This document shows positions 23,610 through 36,700 of a stretch of DNA of 64,000 nucleotides, one piece after another. Origin of the DNA: Dipetalonema caudispina (lineage: Eukaryota > Nematoda > Chromadorea > Rhabditida > Onchocercidae). Position 1 is the stretch's first letter; every line of letters starts with the position of its first letter. Made by a program: the position numbers and the translations under genes. The notes under the pieces are model-generated. The model was not told the origin of the DNA and made no database searches. It saw nothing but the letters and a program-made list of their open reading frames with translations. The stretch is from positions 124,001-188,000 of the forward strand of contig JABVXV010000101.1 in the NCBI GenBank assembly GCA_013365325.1, read 5' to 3'.

Positions 23610-26600
23610 CGAATCCTGAAATGACAATATGAACTTCAGTCTACCTGAAACATGATATATGTAGAAAAATGAAACCTACGGGAATAACAAATAAATATAT
23701 ATTACCCGATTCTGACAGGATACACTTTTTTGAAAACATTTCCTCCAAAACACCAAAAACGATGAGAAATATGATAGAATCAGGAAAGATAGCAAATGCC
23801 ATGAATTATGTGTTCAAATGTATTTTTGAAGCACTTCGAAAATTTTAAAATTTGAAAATTGCTCAATTTATGTTATCAAAAATTGTTGATGTACTTAGCA
23901 CTCTGTATAGAAAAAATGATTGGATATAAATTCAACGATGAAAATATCAATAAGATAAGAAAAGACTATAATTTTCGGAAAAGTTGTAAAACAAAAAATT
24001 GATATCTTTGCATCAGTGCATAAGTTGATGCAGTAAACTATGCTTTGTCCTCAACATTTCGTGATAATTATTCCTCGAATAATTATTCATTTATACCAGC
24101 ACTTATCTAAACTGGAGGAACTGAGTGCCAGGCGAAAACTAATTATTTTTCAAGACACACGATATTGTATATCTATCCTTATTCATGTACGCCTATTTCA
24201 TTTTAAATTTTAATCTTAATTATCATCATCCCGTTAGACAATCGATCGTATCCGACTAAAGGTTAATAATAATTGTATGTATGATATGTTAAATACATGT
24301 CAATCACCCGTTGTTTCTTTACTATTTCACCCTAATTGTTATCAATAACGAGCAGAAAGCATTGTATCATACTATATTGTACTGTCTAATGTTTCCGATT
24401 TCAGTTAACAATGCTAGATATAATAACTTTTTATGATATATGACGAGGTGAAAGTTAGTTAAAGACAGTTAGTTTTATAAATGAACGAATTGATAATATT
24501 TGTGAGTATAGATGTCGTCGGAGAGAAAAACCTTGGTCAAATCAAAAGGATGACAAGAATTGACAGGCGATAATATTGGAAGTCCGATTTTCAAAAGAGA
24601 AAAGTGCTCATGCGTTCAAATACTAAATTTGATCGAAAGATTATTATTTTAGATCTGTCTATAGAAGAAAAAAATTGTGAAAGGAGGAATGAGTATGAGC
24701 AAGAAAAATACTACAAGCCAGCCTAGCATAAACTTTCGTAAGTAGTCCATTACATGGCAAAACTTTGTCAGAAAAACCTTTAAATGCGGTAAGTATAACG
24801 AAAGTGCATTTTAGCGAACCCTTGTCTTTTTTTTGGTAAGCAGCAAGGGGGAAAAACGATAAAATTCAGCAAAATCGATTTGCTGGCAATAAGAGAGAAT
24901 GGAAAGAATGAAATGGAGGGGTGGATTTTGGTTGAAAAATGGTGAAATATTAGCGAATTAAATTGTAGAATTTTAGAATTACAAAAAAGGATTCGACTTG
25001 ATAATACCAAAATTGGAAGCATTCTTCGACGCTAACTAGCAACTAAGCCTCGATTCGGCCTTTTAGTTTACTGCAAATACTTGGTTGGTTCCATAACATT
25101 TCTGCCTGTAATCAGGGATCTCTTCTGAATTGATCGATATTATAGCGAAATCACTTTAGCTTGCATAGAGAAAAGAAAACTGGATTGTACACAATAACTA
25201 TGCCTTCTTCCCAAATAAATGGATTTTATCGATTAATCAAATTGCTAATTCCATGAAATAACCTATCAAAATATTTTCTGTCGTGTTCGACAGAGAAAAC
25301 GAATACATTAAATAAACCAGCAAAGTGCCAAATATAAATGATTCATTGCAAACCTTGGCATCTCTGAATTTCCGGAAATAATAAAATTATAAATCGATTT
25401 GCGAAAGGAAGAAAGAAAAAAGTATGTTTTTTCAGCCGCGATTAGATAAGTTCAATTGATCGGGAAATCGAAAGTGGGGAGAAACAGGATTGCATATACA
25501 CATTTCATTGTTTACTGATCAAATTTGTTTTTTTTTTACTGCAAGGGAACCCGAGGGAAGAGGCGAAAAGTTCCGGTGGCAATGGTTTGGCTGGAGAGGG
25601 AAAGTGTGGTTGGGTAACAGAAAGTTCTATTTGACAAATATCATCGTTCAGATTCGACAGAATGTGATTAATCGTTCCTATCCTTTTGTTAATAAAGCTT
25701 ATTGAAAGATAAAATTAATATTGATCAGTGGTCAGCATGCTATGGAGAGGTTGAAATTGTAAGTGAATAAGAATGATAAACAAGAACGAAAGTTTAAATC
25801 ATGATGCAGCAGAGAAAAGACTATTTAATCGTCACGACCATCAATCACTTAGGTAACTTTTCAATGAATGACATATTCTTCTTGGCATATAATACTTGCA
25901 ATTAGAAAAAATTCTCTTCTTTCCTTCAATTAGTCAAATTTATCATATTATTAGTAGCTCTAATCTAAACCAAGTTAATTAGCAAGTAGAACGCGGAAAA
26001 TCGATCAAATAAATACAGATGGCTTTCAATAAAGCCAATAAATTTCCATTACAATAATATGCGACTGTTTTCATAGCTATTATTATGTAAAATCTGACAT
26101 TAACTTTTTCGGATCAGATCAACTAACCAGTTGACTCTTACTAAGATAATTTATGTTAAGTAGAACGCATAAGACTTCTTACTGTTCATTACGATGGGTA
26201 TATTGGCTTCTTGTAACTACGACAAATAAAGTTGTTCTCTGTTTGTGTGCAGTACTCTTTGAAGAAAATCTATTTTAGTACCCTATAATTTAAAGCTAAT
26301 AAAAAGTATTTTTCTTCGTCGTAATATCATACAAGCAGATAGTACTTTTCATAGAATTGAGTTAATCTAATCCTCTGATAAATAACGCTTAGTCTATGTG
26401 TATGGATTCCATTCATAATTTGATATGTTGTTGAATGCATCCATGATAAAACGATATGTGACAAGGAATCCTTTGTCTGAAATAAATGTCAATTGCAGAA
26501 ATCGAAAAAGTTAACTTAATGGAATATGAAGAATGAGTTTTTGGAAGTATTTGTTTACAAATTAAATCGAAAGTACATATAGCTAAGGGACATTGAATGT

Positions 26601-27174
26601 TTCGATGGTTGAGTGGGTAGGAAGAAAGTTTCCTTTATTGGATGATAATTATGTTTCACAGAACCGATCGCAACACATCTTCACTGTCTGGCAAAAGAAC
26701 CTTTTCAGACAAATCCCATCTTGATTACTTTTTTCTCTTTTTTTTAATCGACTTAACCTAACCAAACAGACAAATGAGATGAAAGAACAAGCTTGAAAAC
26801 ATTAAGCTTGTAAAAATTATAAAAGCTTCAAAATATACATCTAATCTTTCGGCACGACCAAAAGTCGTATGTTCGTAAGACATTACTTCTTGTGTATATT
26901 TGCTATCAGTAAGAGTGCATGTTTAACTGAACAGAAAGGTGAGCTAAGATGATGGGTAGGTAAATTAATTAGGTATGGATTATAGGAGAAAGTTTGTGAC
27001 ATGAACTTTTCGAGTACCGGATGTTGCCACTGAATGATGCTCATAGACTACCATTTTATTCAGGTGACCTATGTGTATTTGCAGGAAAAGAAATGGAACA
27101 AATTTCATTCCGCTTAAATTTTCCTTCTCATACAAGACCAATTGCGCGTGAATATTCTCGCATGCAAATCTTTA
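23610..27174. other. Gene-poor region, no gene seen
   Basis: About 3.6 kb upstream of the SAXO-like gene. Open frames such as 24780-25022 (-) and 25490-25705 (+) are low-complexity and lack splice partners. The promoter of the SAXO-like gene should lie at its left end. A candidate leader acceptor, CATTTCAG, lies six bases before the ATG at 23609. Confidence 0.55.
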
Positions 27175-27429
27175 TTACCCTACGAAAACACAGCTTGACT
27201 CGAATCTATCATTAATTAAATTGAAGAATCCAATACATAACTGCAGATATCTCTTCTGAATATGGACATGAATGGGTGCTGAAACTTTCGGTTGTGTCCA
27301 TCCTGGCACAATTAATGAAGCAGGTTTAGTCGGTGTAATTTTCGACATTTTACTAGTACTAATTTGAGACAAACTACCAGTAATGATACTTATACCTGTT
27401 TCATTTTGAACAGTGAATATTTTTTCCAA
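27175..27429 (-). other. Open frame of uncertain status
   Basis: Eighty-odd residues with balanced composition, including a TPTKPASLIVPGWTQP stretch, unlike the Phe/Leu-rich noise elsewhere. No start with a convincing upstream acceptor and no downstream partner was found. It could be a lone exon or a remnant of a gene. Confidence 0.2.
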
Positions 27430-27469
27430 ACTGTATTCGCCATAATTTTAAATTTCCTAACAAAATTAG

Positions 27470-27706
27470 ATGAAGAATATGGTTAGATGTTTGAAATATT
27501 CAAATGAAATTGAAAAAACTTCCATAAGTATAGAAGTTCGACCTATTCTAGCCAAGAAAAGAAAAGAACAATTAATAGCAGTGACAAAAGCAGCCAATCT
27601 CACCACATGCCAACATTCCTTCCGCTTTGATGAGAGAAGAGAGATTCTGAAGCAGAAAGAAAAACACGATATTGGTAAGGATGATGTAATTATCGACTGT
27701 CAATGA
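27470..27706 (+). CDS. Small charged hypothetical protein, 78 residues
   Basis: The ATG at 27470 directly follows ACAAAATTAG, which could accept a spliced leader. The product is rich in Lys, Arg, Glu and Asp (for example ILAKKRKEQLI and ERREILKQKEKHD), which is unlike random AT-rich translation. I recognise no family. The divergent frame at 27175-27429 lies 40 bases away. It could be a single-exon gene or one exon of a larger model. Confidence 0.35.
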   Translation: MKNMVRCLKYSNEIEKTSISIEVRPILAKKRKEQLIAVTKAANLTTCQHSFRFDERREILKQKEKHDIGKDDVIIDCQ

Positions 27707-28615
27707 AATCGATGATGAATAGCTGCTAGCTGTTCATGGCTCACTCCTTTGGACGCTCTCTGGACCACATCACACATAAAGACGGAATATTCCTAGAGTA
27801 AAAGTGGAAATGAGACGAATGGATTTCGACTCAAATTGTAGCTATCTTTCCAATCCCTCAACGACATCAATCTTTCGGCGCATTAATCAAAGAAGGTTCT
27901 AAATTGCCATTTCCCGAAACATGTAATCCTCTAAAAAATCTAAATTTAAAATAATAATATGGTCAGAATGCCGCTCTCTTCCATGTATAGAGAAAGCTCA
28001 TTTATCATACGAAATTGATAGATATGGACAGCAATTTTGACATTTTCGTTTCTCTAAAATTGTTTGGAATTATTAATAAACGAAGGGACAAAATTACATT
28101 GAGTGAACTCAACAGACTTACAAAATATTTACATTTTGTTGTAACGACAGATCATTAAGATCTTTTTTATCATACCGGCAAATTTTCATTTTTCCTTGTT
28201 TTTAATTTGTTCATTTCCGCTATTTTTAGATGAATACAGGTCATACTTTAAGCGGCCTTTCAAATAATCAGTTTGTTAAGGACTTGTAAACAAGTGATTG
28301 CTGTAGAATAGAATACATAATATGGCAATGTTAAAGAGTAAGCTGAAGTAGTAACTGAACAATTTTGGTTTAGATGACTCTTCGAAAATACAGGAGAGTT
28401 ATACATAATGAAAGTATTTAATTGGTTGTTTTACTTACGGTTCAAAAGCTGTAAAGTTGTAGAAAATCGATACTTCTCGTAATAAGGTACCTCTTTTTTT
28501 TCCTACTTGCACCTATGAAGCACAGATCATTGAAATGCTTATGTACAAAGTAAAAGTTATAACAGCAACACAGTAGCAAAGTAATAATAATAGCACTTAT
28601 TGTTATTATTAATTG
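27707..28615. other. Short gene-free stretch
   Basis: AT-rich DNA before the end of the minus-strand DOMON gene; nothing recognisable apart from the probable 3' untranslated region of that gene. Confidence 0.55.
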
Positions 28616-31600
28616 TTACAAATTTACAAATAGCAAGATGAAAGAAGTAGAAAAAGAGATAAAATGCACTAGTCGGAATTGACTTAACGTCAGCGATCCG
28701 TTGTCGAAATACAAGTAATCGATTTCCCGAGAATTTAGTTGTTGTTTTGATTCAGATTCAGGCTCTGGCGTCGGTTTCGATTGAATTAATAACTTGTTTT
28801 TGATTGTTGATTCTGCTTTAGGTTTCAAACCAAATTTCGTTACAGATGGTCTTCTTATTGAGACAGTTACAGATGATGTTTCATTTGCTGTTATTGCTGA
28901 TAGCGAAATCGGTTGCGAAAGTTTCGAAACTTCTGCTGGATGGGTAGAAGAGTCGTGCACCTCAAATGATGAATGTTGTATAGATGACGGAGCTGGTTGC
29001 AGAAGTCGCGGTGGAGGTCGAATTCTCGGTGGCCGTTCATCAATAGAAACAAACTCGATGGAATATACTCCACGATTTCTGTCTATAAAAACAAAATGTA
29101 TTTCCCGGCCATAAATGGTATAACCTCTATGACACAAAGTAAAAAAAAAGTATACTTCCATGATACTTCACTTCATCGTGTCTGTAGAAATTGTGATCAT
29201 GTACTGTTTGTCCTTTCGCATAGATGGCAAAAATTTCACCCGGTCCAAGCGGATGATCCGATGGTTCTATCTCTGAGATGGCAGGTGAAAACATTATTAT
29301 GATCATTACTTTAATTCACAAAACAATTATTTTCAAAAATTATTTGCGGAATAATGAAAGATAGAATGCTTTCTAATAGCAAATTATTCATCCGAAATTC
29401 TGCTTCACTAGTTGTTGCATTTGTGATCATCGAATTATTTATATTATTTATAAAGTATCGATCTTTTTGTTAAGAAATTCATCACTCCAAAAAGTTACCA
29501 ATGTAAACAATAACTTTAATGACATGTGGTTGTACAGTAACTAAGCTGTTACGGTTATTCAAGTTCAAACTTTTTATTGATCAGTATTGTTTATTTCCAC
29601 AAGATTCATTTGCAACAAAAAAGTTCTTACCAGCTATCCGTCTTCTGAACATGATTATCGTTCGACCATCACGTTCTATACCATAAGCTGCCGAAAACGA
29701 TTCTTCACCATCAAGCCTAGAAGAATTTATCACCTTCTCATGTTGTTTTCAACCTAATCTATGAGCAGCACGTATTTAAGTTAGATTTTCTAAAACACCA
29801 CGGATTGTTTGCAATACACAAATACCATATGTCATAAAGTGGCGTGGAGCGATCTCTGGTATACATGTCATTGATTCGTGATCGGCCATCCCTTACCGAA
29901 CCGATCACAATATCCGTGCAATCCATAGGATGAAGTGGTGCCAGAAGTGCCGCTCTCACTGAACAGATAACATCAGAAGAGTCCTAACTTCGAACAACAA
30001 GTCCAGAATGAACAAATTTCGATTTGAAGAAATATTTTTGTAAGTGAAGAAATATTTGTAAATTTGAAAGTTCATAATTTATGTCCCCTAAAGATAACTC
30101 CAGTAGAATTCAAAAGAAAATAGTAAAATTTTAAGGAACTGAATAACGGTTAAATACACATTTAAGCAAGTAAACTTACACAAGCCGTTATTTTCAGGTA
30201 GCTTTGGCATTGCTATTGGAGTCAAGTTTGAGTCGACCGGATTTCGATATTGAGACCTATTCATTTGAGCAGCTGAATGTGAAATTAATGCCCATCCGGT
30301 ATCTCGTTTATACCGAGTATTTTCCAAATCAGGAAATAATCTGCAGGAACGGTCGATTCCCATGGGTCGCCAACCGATTGAAATCCACGATGTACTTTTA
30401 TAATCCAAAATTATTTCTAGTTCATCCTTAAATTATTATAATTTATCAAAGAACACCGAAGTGAAAATAAGTAATTCAGTTCATTCAAGCAAATCGCTCA
30501 AATATTTCAATCCTTCCAAGCTTCTCAGTAAAATTTATCAGCGATGATCTGATCTAGCTGAACTTACTCGAACAACTCGTGAATAAACAAAGTCATCCTC
30601 ATTCAGCATAGTTTTTTTGAAACATTCTTCTCCAAAAAGACCGTATTTCTTGTAGCTATTTTCATCTTTTGGATAGTTATAATTGAAACATTTATCTTTT
30701 TCAGGTTTGACATCAAGTGCTGAAAATATTGCTTAAACGAAAGTAACCAGTTGAATGAAACCATTCTTTGAGAGTTGCATTGCTTCTTCGCTCTTCCAGA
30801 ACATATTAAGAATGTCATTCATGGGCGATTGACCTTTACTATATTATAAGCAAAGATAAAGTGCCATTCTGACAAATTCAACGACAACCATATTTTAAGC
30901 AGACGAAGTATTTCTTCTTTTTAAGTTTGGCCTTTTGATTTTCCATGCTGTGAAATGACTCTTGGCGGTTAATTCATGGCGAGTAAACGAACTTCGATCA
31001 CAGTTTTGTCCAAAATAGCCAAAAGCGCAATAACATGTCCTTTTTATCATAGCATTTGGTTCTTTGATACATTTGCCATCATTTAAGCAATCTTCGTCGG
31101 TTGAGCAATAATCTGCAAGCTTCCAATATCTCAATTAAATTCAACAAGAAGTCCAAGATTTCCGCTATAAATTGAAGAATGGAAGGAAATTACAATCTCG
31201 AAAGTCAGTTTATGAATGATTATTCATTTTCTTCTCAATTTTCCCAGTTATTAAATTTGAATTAAATTTCATCACCAAAATGATTCAAATTATTCCCACT
31301 ATCTATTCTAACATATAATCATTGTATTGCTATTCCTCGCAAAAAACCACAGCAATTCATGGGCGATGTAGTCCCTCATTTATCTTCCATCTTATTTAAA
31401 TGATAATTGTAATTGATCCAACTGAACAATTGCTTCATTTCGTCTTCCACGGCAGTACTAAAGTCAAAGATATTATGCCAAACCTTGTTTGCATGGTACT
31501 GTTATGTCCTGTTTGAAAGGTCCAGAAAACTGGATGATCTTGACGACAACAATTGAAAGGACAAAAACTTCTCAATAGAAACAATAGTGGAATTATGAAA

Positions 31601-33799
31601 CTTGTAGAAGACAACTGTTGATATCCAAATTTCGAAATGATTACGGCAGCAAAGATATCGATAAACTGATGACATAAGTTTTTCACGCATTATTTTTATA
31701 TTCCATTGTCAGTTTTTTTTTTTTTTTTTTCTTGTTTTCATCATGCTATCTTACAGGAGGAACATCTCAAATATCATTAGTAAGACTGCTATAAACCGTT
31801 TTTCTGGCAGTAACAAACAATCGTGATTTTTGAAGAAAAGCTGAACGGTTGCTAGCACACTATTAAGAAAAAGGCTAAACAGATTCTCCACATTACTTTT
31901 TTTCAAAAAATAATTGATTATTTTAATTGCTTAATAGTAGTAATAAAAAGCATATCTGATACGTGAAAAAAGGCTTTCAATACTTTGAAATTCAATGATG
32001 CTGAAGAATATTAGTAGATAACAGTTTTTACATCTAATTTATAAATCAGGTGTAACTAATTTCGTGAAGTTTTAAGAATAGTATTCCGTAGAATGAGTAA
32101 AATTTGATGAAATTTTTTTGAATCAAAACATTCCCTTTACTTACTTTGTTAGCAAACTTTAGTTTTAACATATTAACTTGGTGAATCTCTCAGAAATTCA
32201 CCATTCTCGCTAGTAATCTATCAACTAACACTTACCCTTGTATTGACATAGTTCACCAGAATATGAATGACGACATTTGCATTTGCCATTCTCATAATCG
32301 CCATGTTTCGAGCATCGTTCATCATCTTGTAGTATTTCCTGGACGATATTTACATCGGCACAAGATCGAAATCCATATGCTTGGCCCCACTCTAAGGCTT
32401 GACGTTCAAGCAAGACTATACACGGTGCACATGGACGTGTTGGACGAACTGTCGCATGCTGTAACCTACAACTACGACAACCATCTTTCACAGTACTTCA
32501 CCTCTTCTCTATCATAAGTTGATAAGCTATAACAACAAAATATTTACTCTTATTTTGGTGGAAGCAAAAGAAATATATTATATTATTTTGATGATGTTAT
32601 TGCTCGAGGAAAAACTCCTCAAATTTTCTCTTTATCAAACTTTCTTTTCTATATTTTCTCTTTTTCAATGCCACATCTAATCGATCATCTTTACTGAGCG
32701 TCCTCATTTTGCATTATTTCACCAATTCCAAAGAAAATTAGAAATTATAAAAAATGATCATCATAGTTGAGATTTAAAAATAAAAAAAATACAGTTGTCC
32801 AAATTCATCATTAAAATTTAATGGAATTTTAAGGAGAAATTAACCGGTTTGCAAATTCTTACAAATTCCATTATCTGTTTGCTTTAATACAAAATTTCCT
32901 AAAATAAATAGCATCTAATGGAGGAAGACGAACGTTTGATCCTCGACACCAACATATTCGCTACCTTTTACAGGCGCTAACTGTTCGACAATATCCCCAG
33001 TTTCATTTATCACGGATAAGCGATACCCACCCTATAATATTGAAAATTATTTTTTTGAGTCCCTTATTGCAAAAAATAAACAAATCTTATTCGATATCTG
33101 AATTTATTGAGCCTAATCATTAAATGAGTAATTGGGTGGGAAATGGGCTACATAACTTGTGGAAAAAGGTTGAAAATCTTGTAAATTTCAACTCATTATT
33201 TGTCACTTTCCATGACAACATAACAGTTACCGTACAATAATCAACTAACCTGATGTGGATATTGCAATCTCCATGTGAAATTGTATAATTCACCAACGTG
33301 TAATTGCGTATAACGTGCTTAAATTAATTATAAGAAATTGTAACAAAGTTTGAGGAAATTAAAGAAATATATCGAGGAAGTCAATAAAGAAATTTTTCAT
33401 CATTAGGATGTTGAAATTAGTCATTTGAGCAAATAATTGGTTGAATTTAATTTAAATCAAAATATTTTAAAAATCTCATTGCTTTAGACAGTTAAGCCGA
33501 AAGTGAAATTTGAACAGAAATTAAAATACACAGTAGTGTCATTATCGCTTAATGAATCTTGAAGTAACGATACTAGTGATGATGAAAGCATTGATGATAT
33601 TAATAATAACGATGTCATACTAAAGATAAGTAAGTAATTACTAACGATTATCAGGTTTAGGTACACCACATGGACTGATTGTTCGGGCTGAATCCAAGAA
33701 ATCAAGTGGTGGAAATCGTACTGAAGGGAAGGTCAACGCCACGTGTCCCACCGCATTGTGCGGTAACAGTAAATGCAGCAATAGCAGTGATTGTAACAT
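28616..33799 (-). CDS. GPI-type EGF and DOMON domain surface protein
   Basis: Eleven exons on the minus strand close in frame to 622 residues: 33799-33646, 33317-33250, 33031-32930, 32458-32236, 31112-30993, 30719-30568, 30426-30180, 29958-29826, 29716-29631, 29272-29156 and 29082-28616. Order of parts: a signal peptide (MLQSLLLLHLLL), a module starting LTFPSVRFPPLDFLD with PCGVPKP and WRLQYPHQGGYRL, the ALEWGQAYGFRSCADV block, two EGF-like Cys modules (about residues 142-222), a Cys-containing linker, and a DOMON domain (about 262-475) with SIGWRPMG, MDCTDIVIGS and DRSTPL. A Pro/Ser/Thr-rich stalk follows. The last 18 or so residues are hydrophobic after a DNGS site, as in a GPI-anchor signal. 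DOMON domains bind haem or sugars; the ligand here is unknown. The exon 3 donor (TTC|GTCTTC) is the weakest join. Confidence 0.88.
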
Positions 33800-36700
33800 A
33801 TACTTTCTGTAGCATTCTGCATGTAGTATATAAGCGATACAGCAAAGCAGATGTTACGGAGAACGAAAGTTAACTAACTGATAGTTGTTTAGATACTTTG
33901 TTAATATCAAAAATCAGAAATAATGACAAAAAAATCTCTGAATTACCTCACCTATTTTCGGTTCCTTCATTTGAATAAGACTAGTCAATCTCCATGCATG
34001 AAGATGCTAATCAACTTTAGAAGTTAAAGCTAATAATAATAATAAGTATAACTAATAATGCGTAGCTAATTCTGAGATTTTTAATTGAAGTTTAGCGTTT
34101 AGTGTCAATTTAAAGTCAAAGAGATAAACATACATTTAAAGAAATGAATATGACCTTGCACTATCAAACTTCGTGCTTTAGAGGAATTCAAATTTTATTT
34201 AGAAGAAAAACTCATCGTTTCATCTTTGTTTCAGCAATGAAAAATATGAATTTATGAACTTTTTAAATTCTTAAATATCTACTTAATTTAATTGTGGTAA
34301 CTTAACACTTAATTTAATTGAGTTGATTTAAGGAATTGCAGTGTGACTACAAGAAAAATTATTGGGCAAAGAAGCACTAAGATAAGATTGGACATAAAGA
34401 ACACTTTCTCACCAATGTTTTGGCTATTCGATTAATCGGTACAGAAGATTTCAGGAAAATAATGGTGGTGCTAATAAAAAACGAAATCAGGAAAGTGATG
34501 TAAAGATATTTTAAGAATTTATAATTCAACCGTTAGCTTACTTTAGCTATTGCCTTGTCAAATTTGGGATAAAATGAAGTTTGAATATGGGTTATTTTTA
34601 TAAAGAAATGATTTGCAATGAAAGTAACAATAATTACTCCTGCAGTAAACGGAATAGGATGTTGTTTATTTGCCGACTAATAGTGTAATGGTTAAAGATA
34701 TTTAATATCTTTAGGTGTATGGATGGCAACAAAAATGCATAAGTTTCAATAAACTTTAAATCCTACGTAGAATATGATTTAGTAAGTAAATGAGTTTCAA
34801 GCTGGTGCCTTATAAATTTTAATTGCATCGGCAGGATAGTTGTTTTAACTATCGGAATAAGAGGACATAAATGCCATTATAAGTTTCTAAGGCACAGCAT
34901 CAGTACTTTTCAAATTCTGACATCATAAATTCTATGATCGGAGAATTTAAAAGGAGAAATAAGTTAGCATAGCAAAAAGAATAAGAGAATACAAATTTTT
35001 TGCTCTTTCCGTTTATATCCTAGCATTCTGGCGGTCCCTGGTGGGTAAAACGTCTTGCTTCAGGGATGAATTGAGCCTGTTAGGAAATCTTCCAGGATTC
35101 TCGATTCGGAGATGCTTGTCAGATAGATTTCGTAATTTGAAGTTCTATCAAATTTATACAGCAATCAATTTTGCACTTGATCAGTAATGGTAAAATGAAA
35201 ATGATTGATAGGAAGTTTTGAGAGTCATAAAAACTTTCAAAAATTTAAATTTCCGAAACGTTTAAACTAGCCTAGCAAACACCCACAGAGGACATGACAA
35301 TAATATTAATATAAAGCACTATTAATATTATTTGATGAAGGAGTAGAACTCGACGGTAACAGTTGGTGCTCACAAGGAACTGGTAAAAGTATGAGATAAA
35401 ATGGAGACATTTAAAGAATTCAAGTTTTTTTTTCGATAATTTATTGAAAAATGGATGAAAAAGTGATTTGAAAAGAAGAAAGGAAATGGGTATTATTCTA
35501 TTATTCATTTGAAAGAGAAAAAGTATGTATCCATTAATCACTTCATTTCTTGTAGAAATTGAAGATATGGGGGAAAAGCTGCTCTACCATACCTGAATCA
35601 GTGAAGGAGGTCAAAATTTTGAAATTCTAATTCTGGAAAATCTTTAAATTTCTTTAAATTATATTTCTTCAGTCCACCCTTAGTACTGTATTTAAGATAA
35701 AACAGGAAAATGAACTTAATAAAGTTGAGATTTATGTTTCAGAGTTAACACATTGGTGAAGAAGAAGATATGGATGTCGTATTTAAATTATGACTATTTT
35801 GATCAATGTATGGTAATATTATAGAAGAACCGGATTTTTTTAGGGTAATCTCCGTACTACTTTTAATTGTTCCTGCAGCACTTTCACGGTCAAAATTTAC
35901 ATTAGACTATTAAATGTTTCGTGATTTAAAGACCATTGGAATAAAAGAGTAACTAAGCAAGCCGTTCCTTCTGGCAGAATGATTTCGAAACTATTTTCAT
36001 CAATTAATGTATGGAAGTGATTCAAAGCTGCCAAAGTTTAGCACTTACTTTCAATAATATTTCTATTATAATTACATTCGTCTTCATACTTAAGCTAATT
36101 TCTTGAAAATTCTTACTATCTTTATATAAACCTAAACATAACGAATTAACCGGTCGTTTTATTCACCTTTTAAGTGATTCTACAATTCAGCTGCCGAAAA
36201 ACTATTACTTTATGATATCTGTATTCCAATTAATGGAAAGTTTCAGGTTTTCGAAACAATGCAATAATCATACAAAGTGGTAGTGATCTCGATGGTATAT
36301 TTGCAATTATTATAAATGATCAATGACAGTTAATGACATGCAAAATTTTACCAATGTGAGCTTAGCCATTGCATGCAGCATTAAATTGATTAAATGCAAT
36401 TATAATTTACATTAATTCATTTATTTTTTTTATCCATCAGAAAAATTCATTAAAATAGGGAAAGAAATATGGGCCAATTTTGATTAGTTTCTGGAAAAGA
36501 CACAGTCTCATATGAAATCTTTCCAAGAATTGTTTTAACTAAAGTGAAAGTGAAAAGCGGTCGATAGAATTAAGAGAATAATAATATAGGAGGTAAAGAA
36601 ATTGAAGAATTAAGTACAAAAGATTAGAGCTGAAATTTGAGACAGATTAGAAAATTATTGCTGATACAGGTCAAGAGAGTCGAGAGAGATATTCTTGACA

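Noticed and set aside
34670..34730. tRNA-like TAGTGTAATGGTTA stretch
   Set aside because: It resembles a tRNA D-arm, but there is no matching T-arm (GGTTCRANYC) at the right distance and no acceptor stem.
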